A DNA stretch of 64,000 nt from Absidia repens (GCA_002105175.1 MCGE01000033.1:248001-312000), one strand, 5' to 3'; numbered from the stretch's first letter, positions 11,167-23,600 are shown. Notes: generated by a model from the sequence alone, not told the origin. Program-made: numbers and translations.

Positions 11167-12911
11167 CTAATGTTGAGGGGGATAACCTTGAGGGTTATAA
11201 TGCTGGGAGGGAGGATAGCCAGATGGATTGGGAGGATAGCCTGAAGGGTTTGGAGGGTAACCGCCGGCGCCAGAAGCAGGAGGAGGGGGATATGGCGATT
11301 GAGCAGCTCCAAAGGGAGGAGCACCACCACCACCACCAGATGGAGGAGGATAGCCCGGGTTTCGTTGGGGTTGTGGAAAGTTCACTGCATTAGCGGATGA
11401 TGTAGGTGGAGGGTAAGATGCCATCACAGGTGTCGAGAAATTTCCATATTGAGCTGGTGGGCCTTGAGGAGGATAAGGTTGATGGGGTTGTTGAGGGGGA
11501 TAGCCTAAAAACAAAAAAGACAATGAGAATTGATATATCCTTGTTTTTTTTTTTTTACCCCTATTTTATTTTCTGTTTCTGTTTTACCATGGTTTCCTGA
11601 AGCACTGTTTTGGGGAGAATGGCCTGGACGGAAAGGAGCCGACAGTAAAGGTTGACCTCCTGAAGAAGGGGGTGCTGATGTTGCTGGTGGCGCAGGTGGA
11701 TAATAAGCTCCACCGTGTCCGGGTTGTTGTTGTTGAGGTGGATAATGGGCTTGTTGCTGTTGCTGTTGAGGTTGATGGTGTTGTGCATATTGCTGAGCAG
11801 GAGGTTGATGGTTCATGGGAGGGTATCCGCTTGATGTCGAAGGCGTGGGAGTTAAACTGGGGGGCATATGAGGGGTCGCATTATGTTGGACAGATTGAGC
11901 GGGCTGAGGAGGAATATAAGGCGTAGGACCGACGTTGTATCGACTTGGTGTAGATGATGACGCAGATGGCGCTGGTGGAAGAGGTCGGCCAGTTGTAGGA
12001 GGGTAAGCAGGACTAGGTACAGGAGGAGGACCTTGATACGATTGTGGACGCATGCCTCCGCGGTATCTTGTAGGTTGACGACGGGGAGGTGGACGCTATT
12101 AATATTAATAACAATGAAATGAGTACAAATTGATAAAAGTATCACACACAAAGCCCTACACACTGTTCATTTCGGACACTTACGGCAGCGTAAAAAGTCA
12201 ATTCTAAATATATTTCCCCAGCCTTACGACCCTTGTATGTCAAAGGAAACCAACCTATTAGGAGTAACAAAAACGGGTTTAGTTGAATAGTTATATGATT
12301 ACTATATGCACATACTACGAAGCCAATCGTTTTAGTTCTTACCATCTTGTTCCCCGTCTTTTAGCACAGTAGAAATATCAACATCAGCATCTGAGATCAA
12401 ATCTTCACGCTTGGCATCTTCGTCAAAGAGCTGGACACGCATTTTTACTTTGCCTTCAGGTACCATCAAGTTGACCTATACATACAACAGTGAGTCATCA
12501 ATAATAGGTAAAGTATAAATATGATATGGTACTATTTTCTCCAAAGTATAGAGTGTTCCTTACTTGATCGTCCCATACAGGGTGTTGTCCACCACGATAA
12601 TCAGTTTTGGTCTTCTTGGCGTCTTCACCTAAGCGGAATACACAGAAGGGATCTTGTTTTCCCACAATCTATATAGCGACATATATAAATGTAAAAGTAA
12701 GTAGCTGGATAAGTGAAGTTCTTTGAATGCAAGAGACTCGTTTTTATGAAATCCATACCTCACGATTGGGAAGGTCCCTCTAGATAAGTACAAAAAAAAA
12801 AAGTAAGTCAGCAACTCTTCTATTTCTTGGTTGTATCTATTGTATGTATGAAACTTACCGCCTTTAAAGCTACAACAGCTAGTTCGCCTATCATCTTGGT
12901 TTGCGGGGCCA
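11167..12911 (-). CDS. C2-domain protein with proline-rich tail (Fic1/Inn1-like)
   Basis: N-terminal C2 domain (about residues 8-125): GELAVVALKARDLPNREI, GKQDPFCVFRLG, GGQHPVWDDQV and FDEDAKREDL, spread over six short exons that join cleanly. After GEIYLELTFYAA the protein becomes a Pro/Gln/Tyr-rich tail of about 290 residues with many YPP, PPxP and SGYPPNP repeats, ending YPPQH. A single N-terminal C2 domain plus a PxxP-rich tail is the layout of fungal cytokinesis proteins Inn1 (budding yeast) and Fic1 (fission yeast), whose tails bind SH3 domains of F-BAR proteins. That assignment is inference from domain layout; a generic C2 adaptor is the alternative. ATG at 12911, TAG at 11167. Confidence 0.82.
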
Positions 12912-13732
12912 TGATGATAAAATAAGAATAAAAAAGAAAGAAGAAGAGTCTATTTTGATTTGCAGCGCCAAAAAAAAAAAAAAAAAAAATAATAAATAGG
13001 CGACCGGAGTTTCGTCCACGTTATATTTCGATTCCTGAGAATCACATAAAAAAAAAAAAAAGGTTATCCACACTATAAGCTTGGATAAAAATATCACCTT
13101 TAATTGCCTTACTGGAAGCATTAACCGCCACTTTTTTTTTTTTTTTTTTTTTTTTTTTCCTCTTTCATTCCTTGCAGAGGATAGCACAAAATCACGTACC
13201 TATCAATAGTTTAAAGAAGTATGATGATATCATTGGAAGATCAAAACACAGTAGAATACTGCCAAATCAGGGCACCACACTACTCCATCGAACCAATCAT
13301 TTCAAAGTCAGTTCTGGCACCATTTTTTTCACTTTCATTCGCCTCTCCCTCCATCCCTCCCCCCCCCCTTTTTGGTACCGACAGGCACCTCCTTCAATTT
13401 CGGTCACATTCATCCAAATGAACAACGACGTCTACCCCAAAATGACAACAAATTCCGATTTCCCTCAAGACACCGACTTCATATTTTTATTTTTTTCAGA
13501 TTCAAGAAAAGATATAATAAAAGAAAATGTGTCTGTTGTGTGGAAATATATTTACATACAAAAATGAGAGAAGTGTAGAAGGCAAAAAAGCAAATATAAA
13601 TAAATGATAATGATGTTAATAATAAATAAATAAACTAAATTGATATCACTAAATTCTAACTAAAAGTACAAAGACTACAGATTCTAGAGGAAGTCGAAGA
13701 GGAAGAGGAGGAGGAGGAGGGTGGGGGGGGGT
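12912..13732. other. Intergenic between USP 3' end and C2 gene promoter
   Basis: Contains several long A/T homopolymers (about 12970-12990, 13050-13062, 13130-13158) and pyrimidine-rich DNA. A plus-strand frame of 131 aa at 13172-13567 has no family signature or homogeneous coding character and is not called a gene. Confidence 0.4.
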
Positions 13733-15991
13733 TCATTGAGATGGTTCTACATTCCAACTTTTCATCCGCCGAAGCCATTTTTTGCCCAAAGGTTGTTGCT
13801 TCTTTTTGCGATCTGATTCTTGATCGACAATAGACCATGCGCTAACATCACTGACGGCTGCCGTAAATGTTGGAGGAGACATGTTGCCACGGAGAGAACG
13901 AAATGGCCTGTTGGAAGGTGCTATGATCCAGCTGCTCAGACCATCTGTATAGTGATCCATTGTCATTCCAAATGGTTTGGGAGGTCCAGTAGCAGTAGCA
14001 ACAGCAGCAGCATCCGCATTGACGTGATCTACCTTTGCCTTGATGGTTGGTTTCGTTGGTGTTGTTGACGTTGTTGGTGTATCATCATCATCAAGTTCGC
14101 CATCCTTCTTTGTTGGAGTATCCTTGTTTCTCTTGATCTTCTTTTCCGCCGCAGTGTTCGTCAGTGATGGTGATGGTGATGGTGATGTTGTCTTTGGACT
14201 GTCCAGTTTCACAGATTCGGAGGTGTTTTCCATATCATTCGCCTTTCGCTTTGTTCCATGATCCTTTTCTGCTGACTTGACCTTGGTATCCGGAATATGT
14301 GTTGACGATTTTTCGGATGTATAAAAGAGCATATATGCTTGTTGTGATAGTACCTCCTTCAACGATACCGGAGACACCTAAAACAAGAAAAGAAAGAAGC
14401 AGGGTTAATACTTTCCCGCCATTTTCTATGATTCATCAACTATATATATATATATATATATACTTACATCTTCATCATCCATACGGAACCACTTCCCATC
14501 AGGAGCCTTGACATAAGCAAAGTAATGGCCCGAATCACATCCATATCCCAAATGCACCAAGACAGCATATAATTGATAACCCGCAGAAGGACACTTGACT
14601 TCTTTGCTGACGTAGGGAGCCATATCTAAGGTTTCCGTATATTGAATATCCTTGGTGACCTTTCGCATATATCCCCGCATCATATCAAAGGTAAATCGTT
14701 TGAGATGGACACAGAGCATAGAAGGTAATTGATGAATAGTCATTTGTTTCCCAGCATTGACTTTTTGCTTGCACCTATAACGGACAAAGAAAATTCGTAT
14801 TTTAGCTCTTTCTCATTTCGCGGATTGTAGGTATCTATGCAACTTACGATTCACAGCGGTACTTGGTATCTGGATCGCTTCCGCCAATCATATCCACTTT
14901 GATAAAGTTTTCCAGCGCACGTTGGACCGAGTTCGCTTGCTGTAAGTCCACACTGAGATCCAAAAAGTTGTCAAAGGTGTTTGATTTTGCATTGCAGCTA
15001 TGACAACGGAGTTGTGATTGTAATTGACCCCCAAAGATCTGATGAATAAAAGCAGTTCGTTCCACTTTAGCATCCAGTTTTCTAAATGAAACAAAAAAAA
15101 AAAAAAAAAAAGAGTAAATGAACAATTCAAATCTCCTCATCATATATATGTAGCCTCTATTCAATCTGTTCTTCGTTGTCTCCTTACGTACCCATAACCT
15201 TGGACCGTTGATTTATGCATGGCATCCAGTAAAAACATCATGAATTCATGGGCATCTTCTTGTCTTCCAAGTCGTAGAGTTTGAGAGAAGGCTAAGATAG
15301 ACAACAGCCGCCGTCAGCAAGCGAAGCATTCATTTGAAGTCAATGGAAATAGACTTACCTCGTAGATTACTAGTGAAGGCTCTTGGGAGAATGGCGGCAC
15401 CTTTGACTAAACTTTTTGGTTCTTCCAAACAACGATGGACATGGTCATCCATAGCACACATGGCACAGAATCGTTTCAACGTACCTACAAAACAAAACAA
15501 AAAAAACAAAACAAAAAAAGAAATCAACAGGTTAACCAAAACCGTTTGCCTTCCACCAGTCATTTATATATATACTTACATTGTTTCCGATGGCCTTGAT
15601 ACAGGAAGTATTGCGCTAGAGGAGGGGTGTACGTTAAACATTCAAGGACTGAGTTCAAAAAGCAAGTGTTTTGGCCATTGACAAATCCGGGACCAATGGT
15701 TCGAGTTTTCTTCCAGCGGGGAGTAAGTTTCGATCGTTCAAACAGTGGGCCATTGGGTAAAGGAAGAGTTTTTTCGTTTTCTTGCTTTTGCTGGTGCTGC
15801 TGGTGCTGCGGTTGCTTGTTGGGGCGAACAAATTGACGGGATGTGTGATTATTGTTGAACTTTGAATGGCGATCATTTCTTGGGTGGGCTTTGTTGTTTT
15901 GATGTTTGAAATGCGTTTTGTTGTTGTCATTGAATTTGTGAGGCTTTGTATTGCCCATCCCTGAACGTCTTTGCTTATGAGACCTTGACAT
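13733..15991 (-). CDS. Ubiquitin-specific protease (USP/UCH family, USP36-like)
   Basis: A C19 cysteine deubiquitinase of about 600 aa in six exons, ATG 15991 (MSRSHKQRRSG), TGA 13733. The basic N-terminal extension (His, Asn, Lys, Gln-rich) looks like a nuclear/nucleolar targeting region. The Cys box is FVNGQNTCFLNS (near 15655), with the catalytic Cys following NT as in the family. Next come GRQEDAHEFM, the zinc-ribbon pair CHSC and CESC...K, LCVHLKRFTFD, and the His box GCDSGHYFAYV with WFRMDDEDV. The C-terminal 210 residues are Ser/Thr/Lys-rich, ending KKWLRRMKSWNVEPSQ. The catalytic core resembles the USP36/USP42 and S. pombe Ubp16 group; substrates such as histone H2B or RNA polymerase I are known in that group but not shown here. 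Glycine usually found before NTC is replaced by the GQ pair. Confidence 0.9.
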
Positions 15992-16384
15992 TTTGAAGCA
16001 AGGACAATGGAAAAGAGAGAGATTTTTGAGAAGACAACGAAAAAAAAAAAAAAAAAAAAAGCACAAAAAAAAAAAAAAAACGAAAAAGAAAAAAAAAAGC
16101 CACCAACTGTATGCAAGAAACCAATCAAATAAACTCCGCTAAACGTGGGTCGAGTAAAAATGATGTATGTTTCATGCCCTGATTTTTCAGAAACGGCACA
16201 AATTGACATGGTTATTTCGTTACCTAGTATTCAAGTTTGTATAAAATAATAGTTTAATAGATTTATTTCCATTTTTCCCAATACTGTTGTCAGGAAGGTT
16301 CTAAATACTGGCAAACCATAGTAAAAACAATAAAACCGTCCAACGAATTAACCTCACCCCACACTAGCAATACACATCAAAAAC
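15992..16384. other. USP upstream region
   Basis: Upstream of the USP start are two A-homopolymers (16036-16060 and 16064-16080) and AT-rich DNA; no coding exon is visible. The ORF that extends the USP frame upstream runs through a Phe homopolymer and is not considered translated. Confidence 0.4.
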
Positions 16385-17011
16385 ACCATACAAGTAATCT
16401 ATTGGAGGGAACATGATGGAGACGATCGCCGGATATGAAGGGTTTTCAACAGTAATCTAAAAGGGACGATCGTAAAAAGGAATCTAATATACTGTACAAG
16501 GCAGACATGAAATGGGAGGAACGATAAACGGGTATCTTTTATTGAAGCCTAACAATTGTGAGGACTAGTATAAAGGAGTAATGGTCCAAAGGGAGACATT
16601 ATGTACAAAACAAGTGGAAAACTAATGGGACATTTTTCATTATAGCAAGTAAAAACAGAGACATATTTTATTCAGATATAGATACATTCTGTGGACAAAC
16701 TAACACTAAGCTAAGCTAATGTAAGCTTCAAACAATCAACTAATGGTGCCCCTCAGATCCTAGAATCAAAATGGAAGGATTTCCCCATGAATGTTGTAAT
16801 CCCTGATCTGAAAACCCTTCTAAACTAGCCGCAACACGAATCTAAGTTCACCATAACCTCAAAGAAATTAAAATGATGAAGAAAAAGAAAAAAAAAAAAA
16901 AAAAAAAAAAAAGAAGAAAGAGAGAGCGCGAAAAAAAAGGGAGGCAATAGAAATTCACGTGGGCGGGATTTGAACTGTTTTCGCCTTCAGTTCGGACCAA
17001 TTCTCTCCATT
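16385..17011 (-). repeat. Dispersed repeat, copy 1 (SINE-like, tRNA-like end)
   Basis: One of four diverged copies in the window; the best-conserved part is 16621-17011. Shared blocks are the motif TAATGGGACATTTTTCATT at its left, GGATTTCCCCATG, CCTTCTAAACTAG, and a right end TTCACGTGGGCGGGATTTGAA. Read on the minus strand, the right end contains GTTCAAATCCCGCCC, which resembles a pol III B box, preceded by ATTGGTCCGAACTGAAGGCG, similar to the D-arm/A-box region of a class II (Ser/Leu) tRNA. That makes this copy the best candidate for a tRNA-derived short interspersed element. The limits of the less conserved left half are approximate. Confidence 0.7.
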
Positions 17012-17564
17012 CAATGAAAAACACACACAAACAGCAAAAAAAAGGATCCAGGAGGTCGTTGTCTAGTAAGGTATACCATGACTACGCACATCAGAATAAC
17101 TTTATTACTCATATTAATGATACCAATGTTGTTTTTTCGTTGACCTTTTCTTGTGGGTCCTCCCACTGTGTCTTGCTGGACTACCCCATAGTATACAATA
17201 TTTGAGGCATTGGTTGTAAATAAAACGTAAACACATAAAAAGTCCCCCCACCCCTTTATTTTTTATTTTTAATATATAAAAATGATATGTATGTATGTAT
17301 GTATGTAAACCAACTAAAATCAAGAATTACAAAAAGCGCAGCCTTAATGATGTTTCAACTCTCCCCCCCTCAAAAAAGGTGTTTGGGTTGGTACAAAAAG
17401 ATGATTTTATTTTCCATGTTCAAACAAATCAAAAAAAAAAAAAAAAAAAAAAGCAAATTGGGAAAAAAAATACAACTGATAGAAAGAATAGACGAGTACT
17501 GAAATAAAAAGTAAAAGCAATGCTGATTCTCCTAATAAAAGAGAAATCACTAAATCATGATTAT
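17012..17564. other. Intergenic with ATGT microsatellite
   Basis: No gene. Holds five to six copies of a GTAT unit at about 17285-17307, A-homopolymers at 17431-17452, and short non-coding frames. The 3' end of the coiled-coil gene lies at 17565. Confidence 0.45.
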
Positions 17565-19910
17565 CTATCTAGAATAAGCAGGAGGGGCTTCGGGACCGAG
17601 GTATTCCACGCGTCGATGTTCAGAGTAGGCAGGTAAGCGATAAGAAGTAGAGGTAGAAGGAGATATGCCTGACGACGACGACGATGATGATGATGATGAT
17701 GATGATACGGGTGTATTTTCCAGGGACATGATGGATGTTGATGGTATAGAGCGATGGGAAGTGATCACCAAAGGAGATGCAGCATCAGCAGGGGGAGAAG
17801 CAGAAGGAGAGGATGGCATTGCAGTGGTGAAAGAGGAGGACGACGAAAGATTGTTATTGTTTGATGAGGAGGACGAGGAGGACGAGGAGGACGAAGAAAG
17901 CGACATGAAGCCAAAAGGTGGTGGTGGTGGTTGTTGCTGCTGCTGCTGCTGTAGTGTAGAGTCACCATCACCTGATGCATTCGCCGAGTATGCCGGAAGA
18001 TCGTCATTTCGTTCACTAACTGTTGTTGATCGAGTCATCACATCCAACGCATTGTCAACTGTCATACGTCCGTTTGATTCCGTCGCCGTCGCCGCTGGTG
18101 TCGTCGCCGTCGTGACCATCATGGCAGCAACATTGGATCCCATTCGCAACATTTCTATTTCCCGATCCAGATTGACATTTCGTAGGCACCCATTTCGTCG
18201 CAGGTGGTCTTCCAGTATGATGATTTGCTGCTCGATCCATTCCATGGTCTTTTGTTCGAGGTGATACTTTGTAATGGCAAGTTGGCATTGTAACTTCTTG
18301 AGTCGTGGGTTCAGTTGAGTACGTAGAACGGTTTCTATCTTTAGACGATATCCCCTGTAAGCCGTTAGAACTGTCATGACATTGTCTACTATTAATATTG
18401 ATTCAAATCCAAGGTGGTTAGTATTTGTTCTACACGTCACTTTATATCTTTACCTCTATTAAACGACGAACTTGGAATCAAAGGGACATCCTTGCATAGC
18501 TTTGACGCATGTCGTTCCAATTTGTATGCTTCTGAGGCCAGCTTTTCAGCATCTAATAAGAAAGACATAGCATACAATGAGCAATTTATCTGTAATATCA
18601 CCTTCCCCACTCCATGGCCTCCTGATTTATTTTTTTTTGTTACCTTTTAAAGTTGGTACTGTAACATCCAACATGGAAGATAATGCAGATGATTTCATAA
18701 AAAGAGAATGAGATCCATTGGTTTTATGTCCAGCCAGTGCTTGCCGATCCAAGAAAGTAGTAGCGCCAGGTAATGTCATCATGGCTTTTTCCATCAGATC
18801 CCTTGATTCATACAGCTTCTTCTGAGCACCCGAATGAGAAGTGATATCCTTTTCAATCTAAGATGAAAGTCAACAACAACAACAAAAAAAAGGTCAGATT
18901 CAATACTTATGCGACAACTGCTGCAACAATTGCATTTTTTTTTTACCTGCGGAATTTCATTGGCCAATTGCATCACTTCACTTTTCAAATGTCGTTCAAT
19001 CACATGGGCAGGATCGTCAGGAATATCAGGTACAGTCTACATATATGAATATATATATATATATATATATTTATAATTTTGATGTGAATCACTTTTTTGT
19101 GCGGTTAAAAGAAGTACCACATCTCCACCTTCCTTTTTTGTATCATGTCACAAACTTTTTTTTTTTTTCCTTACCCCATCATAAAGTGTATGCAAAGTCA
19201 AACAGTGAGTATCCAAAGTATGCTTATTTGAATTGAAATGTTGAAGCTGCATTATAGATCGATAAAAAAAAAAAAAAAAAGAAAGAAAGAGAGTTAGGGT
19301 TCGTTCATATAAACCCAATCTATCATCATTGATATCGTCATCGATCCCCCGCCCAAAAAACAATAACACAGTGCGCGCTAAAATAATTAGCATCTATTCC
19401 TTTACCATCGTTTCCGCCGATCGTAATTGTGTTTCAATTTCCTTGCGTTTTCCGTCACAACGCCGTAGCCGTTCAATCAATTCCGAGTAGGAGGGTTCCG
19501 TCTTGCTGGTGCTGGTGCTGCTATCATTGTTGAAAGAACTGGTACTTCGTCTCAATATCAATAGGCCAGTAAACGTCGTGTCCTGTTTCTTTCTATGCTC
19601 TTGTCTACCAAAAAACAAAAAAAAACAAAAAGAGAGGGAGTGTGTGTGTGTGCGTGAGCATAATTTTCCTTGGACCGCTCCGTCCCCCCCTCCGCCTCCA
19701 CCTCTGCACTTACATTTGCTTTTCCAATAAACCTTTCAAATGAGTTTCTCGTTCGTGTTGTTCTTTAAGGTCTTCGCAGTATTTTGACTGGATGGGTAAA
19801 GATTCACGCACCCATTGCAAGTGCGTAATTTCTTTTAACAGGGTGACAAATTGATGTTGAGGTTCCGTTATCAAGTGAGGCACATGTTGAGCAGTGCCAA
19901 TGGCTGTCAT
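17565..19910 (-). CDS. Coiled-coil protein with Ser-rich tail and C-terminal PPxY motif
   Basis: Not assigned to a named family. About seven exons encode a helical N-terminal two thirds (heptad-like stretches such as YCEDLKEQHERETHLKGLL, SELIERLRRCDGKRKEIET and KLQCQLAITKYHLEQKTME), followed by a low-complexity tail with runs of Gln, Pro and Ser. The tail carries two LPAYS motifs and ends GPEAPPAYSR, whose PPAY matches the PPxY consensus bound by WW domains of Rsp5/Nedd4 ligases, so an arrestin-like or adaptor role is possible (inference). ATG placed at 19910 (MTAIGTAQHVP); the frame stays open upstream across a possible splice acceptor, so an extra 5' exon cannot be excluded. TAG at 17565. 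Confidence 0.75.
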
Positions 19911-20761
19911 TGATGATAAAGAGAAATGGCTTCTATAGAAAGAAAAGGAAAAAAAAAAAAGGTAGTAGAGAGAGGGAAAAAAGAAGGAAAAAAAAATTGA
20001 GTTAGGGGTTTTATTTTTTTCAATTTGGAGGGAAGGGGGAGCGGGGGAGGACTGAGCGGGAAAAAAGTGAATCATCACAGGATCAGGGTTCTCTTTTTTT
20101 TTTTTTTTTTTGTGGCAGTGGGGTCAACAAATAGCTCAGTCGTACGACGGTTCATTGATGAGTAATATATATATAATCTATGCTCACCCTTTTTACCCAA
20201 AAATCAAGTGTATTTACTGTAAGCCGGCATATTTTTTTTTCTTTGTTCAATGCAAATGCTCAATGTTCAGTCTCCGCTTCATTGTGTCCTCTCTTTCAAA
20301 AACCAAGTGATTTCATCTTACAATCACAAGGTACGTTATTTGATCAATCTATCATTTATTAACGTCATCTGTAACCACGATAACGACCAGGGAATTGATT
20401 CGTTGGGATTTGAAATAGTTTGTGTGGTCATACTTGATGTAATGGTGGTCGCTGAGCTCATTCACCCCCTGTGTGTTTCACACCCAGTGTTCGTAAGTCT
20501 TTTGACCTGAAATAAAGCCAGGAAAATCATTTCATATTATGTATTATTTTAAAGCATCTTGGATAACGATATATGTCGATAATGTATTTTTATATAAAAA
20601 TATGGAATAATATTGGTGGGATAAGAGAGTATGGAAGGTCTAAAAAAGGCAGAATCTTTTTTCTAACTATATTGGTACATTTGTCGGAAGGTGAATATTT
20701 ATATATTTATGTTTGTGGTCTTTTTTTTTTTTTTATTTTTATTTTCTAACTGAGTAGTTAT
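19911..20761. other. Intergenic
   Basis: Upstream of the coiled-coil gene and downstream of the SH3 gene. Poly-A/T tracts at 19950-19961, 20094-20111 and 20722-20735. Plus-strand open frames of 60-86 aa at 20110-20510 have no recognisable motif. Nothing else supported. Confidence 0.4.
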
Positions 20762-22264
20762 TTATTGGAGGATGGGATTTGGATTCTCCATATACAATGA
20801 ACTGACACGTTTACCAGCTGTAGTGACAGTAGCTGGATCAGACACTGCTAGCGATTGGGAAGAGGGATTGGCAAGTTGTAATTGTTGCTGCTGCTGCTGT
20901 TGTTGGTTGGTTTGGTCTGGGGTGACGCAGTGTTTGGGGAACACACCTCTTGTTTGTCCTCTTGTGATATTGATGCCAAGACACCATCCATCGTCATATT
21001 CTTCAAATATTTGCACTTGATCATTGCGTTGGACATCGATTTCATCGCTCAAGGTGGGCGTATAGGTGGTCAAGACGGTGAAGGTGCCAATGGGTGGTTG
21101 TTGCCAAATATCTCCTGGCTGCTGCTGCTGCTGTTGTTGTTGTTGTTGTTGTTGTTGTTGAGTATCATTAATGGAGAACGCACCAGTGGCGGCGGCAGTG
21201 GCGGCGGCGGTACCTGTAGCAGTGGCAAGACCTACTGATAGCGGATCAAGATTGGTGGTATTCGAAGCAGGTGGAACGGTGGCCATTGTCGCGGGCATGT
21301 TGGAAGACGACATTGGTGGGGTGCTGATCATGTCGGGTGCAGTGATTGGATAAGAAGCAGGGTTGGCGTTGTGATAGTTATATGTGGCAGGTGGGGATGA
21401 AAGTGGTGGAAGTTGTTGTTGTTGGACTTGTGGTTGATAGTGTGCTGAACCAGCAGCACCATTATTGTTGGTGGGGGCGGCAGTAGAGTTATAGTTATCG
21501 GATGTGAATGCCATAGGGCTGGAGGGGGTGGGAAAGTACTGAAGCCTTCATTATAGGGATCTCGCATGGCACCAGCACCGGCACGAGCAGCAATTCTCTT
21601 TTGGCGACGACGACGCATAATAAAGAACGCTGAGACACCACCGATGATGATCACAATAACCGCAACAATAGCTCCAATAGCCCCACCAGACAATCCACTA
21701 CTTCCACTATCAGCAGCTGACGAAGGACTGATGGTAGGTGATGCACTGGTAGAAGACGATGTGACAATTGGAATGGTATTTGCTGATGATGAAGGCAACA
21801 TTGACGAAGATGAAGAAACGGGACTAGACGAACTGGTAGGTGTGCTGGATGACGACGCTGATGCTGATGAACTGGGCGCCGCGCTGGATGATGCTGATGC
21901 TGACTGGCTAGATGCTGGTGTTGACTTGGCTGTACCTGCTGGAAATGATGTCTTTTGGGTTGGATTGTTGCCGAACCCATTATTTGGATTGGACGATGGA
22001 TCGACCGCTGGTAGTTAGATAGAATTAGTTTAGTTTTTTTTAGTACTAGTATCATTATTGCTATATTATTGAATAAAAAAAATACCTCTTTTATTTAAAT
22101 ATTCATTTGGTTGTGCGTAGGATGGATCGAAATAGGCCGGTAGTGCGTTGATCAGTGCATTCATTTGTCGTCTATTATTTTTGCTATTTAGTATTCATGT
22201 ATATAAAAGTGGTTTCCTTTGCTCTTCTTTTTTCGTTTACCTAGTGGCGATTTGTTGTAGTGAG
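20762..22264 (-). CDS. Single-pass membrane protein with cytoplasmic SH3 domain (Fus1-like layout), frame broken
   Basis: Segments in order: a short exon reading SLQQIATR (22241-22264), MNALINALPAYFDPSYAQP (ATG 22164), a Lys-Arg pair that could be a Kex2 site, a Ser/Ala/Thr-rich stretch of about 110 residues, a transmembrane helix (GAIGAIVAVIVIIIGGVSAF) followed by MRRRRQKR, a Gln/Asn/Pro-rich linker, and an SH3 domain near the C-terminus (TYTPTLSDEIDVQRND, EEYDDGWCLG, GVFPKHC). The Ser-rich ectodomain, one membrane span and SH3 order matches yeast Fus1 and other fungal SH3 membrane adaptors. The frame shifts between the membrane half and the SH3 half at about 21520-21540, in a run of C and T residues, with no plausible intron. 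The 5' end is uncertain: no signal peptide is visible and further upstream exons are likely. Confidence 0.75.
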
Positions 22265-23189
22265 CTAAACAGAAGAGAAAGGCGAGAAATACCGTAAAAC
22301 AAAGAAAATGGACTCTTTCACTTGAAAAATATCGGTGTAGTTCGTATTGTTGTGTAACGTTAATTTATTAGATCTGACTTTGGCTAAACGTGTTTTTTCC
22401 GAAAAGAACCATTCAGAAATAAGAGAAAATATATTTTATTATATTTATACCTTGCTTTAGTTCTTTTTGATTGTATATTTTTAGGACACTACTTTTTTAT
22501 TATATTTATTCATTGTTCCTTATTGCGAAATCTCGAGGTTACTATTTTTTGATAATGTTTGGACCCATTTACTTCAAGATCCGCTTATATCTTTCTAATT
22601 AGAGCCTAATTGGCTAGGGGACCAGTACAAAAAAAAAAAAATAGAAAAAAATACAGTGTTTCCAGAGAATACTTGTCGCACATTTTGAGATTCCGGTGTC
22701 CGGTGTCAATTCATTCCAATCGCAAACCAGCTCTAAACTGCGTGTCAGTCTCCTTTAAACTTTTGCCAACCAAATTAAATTCTGGGTTTGAAACATTTGG
22801 TGGCATAAAAATAAAAATGAAGTATCTATACAGTTAAGAATATAGATGACTTGAGTGTCCTCAAAGGGAGGATTTCAATGGAATGGCATTCATCATCAAT
22901 CTTATATGTAGTTAACTATACAGAAATTTTACTCGATTATTATAGTTTTTAAGTGAGATCGAATGGTGGCGTCTACGAGGATGAAGACGAGATTTGAGGA
23001 GAGGAAACACACACAAAAAGAAAAAAGATTTCTCGCTCTCCAGCTGAATCCAGATCGCGTTGCAATAGCCTGAACGGCATGACTTGCGTCATGTCCATCC
23101 CCATTTGTGAGCTCATAGTTTTCAAAAAAAATATGACAAAAGATTTTCGTTTTTGAACGAACTGAAATGAACGAATTCCTGATGACAAA
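22265..23189. other. Upstream of SH3 gene; no gene identified
   Basis: Very AT-rich DNA. It may contain 5' exons or leader of the SH3 membrane protein gene, since that gene's most 5' recognisable exon begins with a splice acceptor. A plus-strand frame at 22610-22837 and a minus-strand frame at 22973-23206 show no motif. Confidence 0.35.
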
Positions 23190-23600
23190 AAGGATCGCTT
23201 GTACAAGACATGAATGAGACTAATGGGACATTTTTCATTAAGGCATGTAAAAAGGAGACATATTTTTATTCAGATGTAGATGCAAACTATAGACAAACTA
23301 ACAACTAAACTAAGCTAATGGAAAGCTCCAACAAGCCAACTAATGATATTTCTAAATTCTAGATTCAAAATGAAAGGGTTTCCCCATGCATGTTATAATC
23401 TCTTTTCTGAAAACCCCTTCTAAACTAGTCCTGACAGTAAACAAAGTTCAACATAACCACATAGAAGTTGAATGGGTGAAGAAAAAATAAAGGGAAGAAA
23501 GAAGAAAAAGAATAAAAAATGGAGAGTAAAAACCAGGTACTTGGGCGGCATTTAAAATATGTCAAACGCTCCCCAAGCGTCGAAAAAACATGGATAAAAA
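23190..23600 (-). repeat. Dispersed repeat, copy 2
   Basis: Shares TAATGGGACATTTTTCATT, ACATATTTTTATTCAGAT, GGGTTTCCCCATGCATG and CCTTCTAAACTAGTCCTGA with the other copies, in the same order and orientation. Its right end (ACTTGGGCGGCATTTAAAAT) is a decayed form of the CACGTGGGCGGGATTCGAA block, so this copy has probably lost any promoter function. A CTTGTACAAGACATGA block just left of the core is also found in copies 3 and 4. Confidence 0.68.

Noticed and set aside
13172..13567. Plus-strand ORF of 131 aa
   Set aside because: No family signature, rich in residues expected from AT-rich random DNA, and no splice-linked neighbour.
21164..21230. GGCGGCGGCAGTGGC repeats as a GC-rich regulatory island
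   Set aside because: They are the antisense of Ala/Thr codons in the linker of the SH3 membrane protein.
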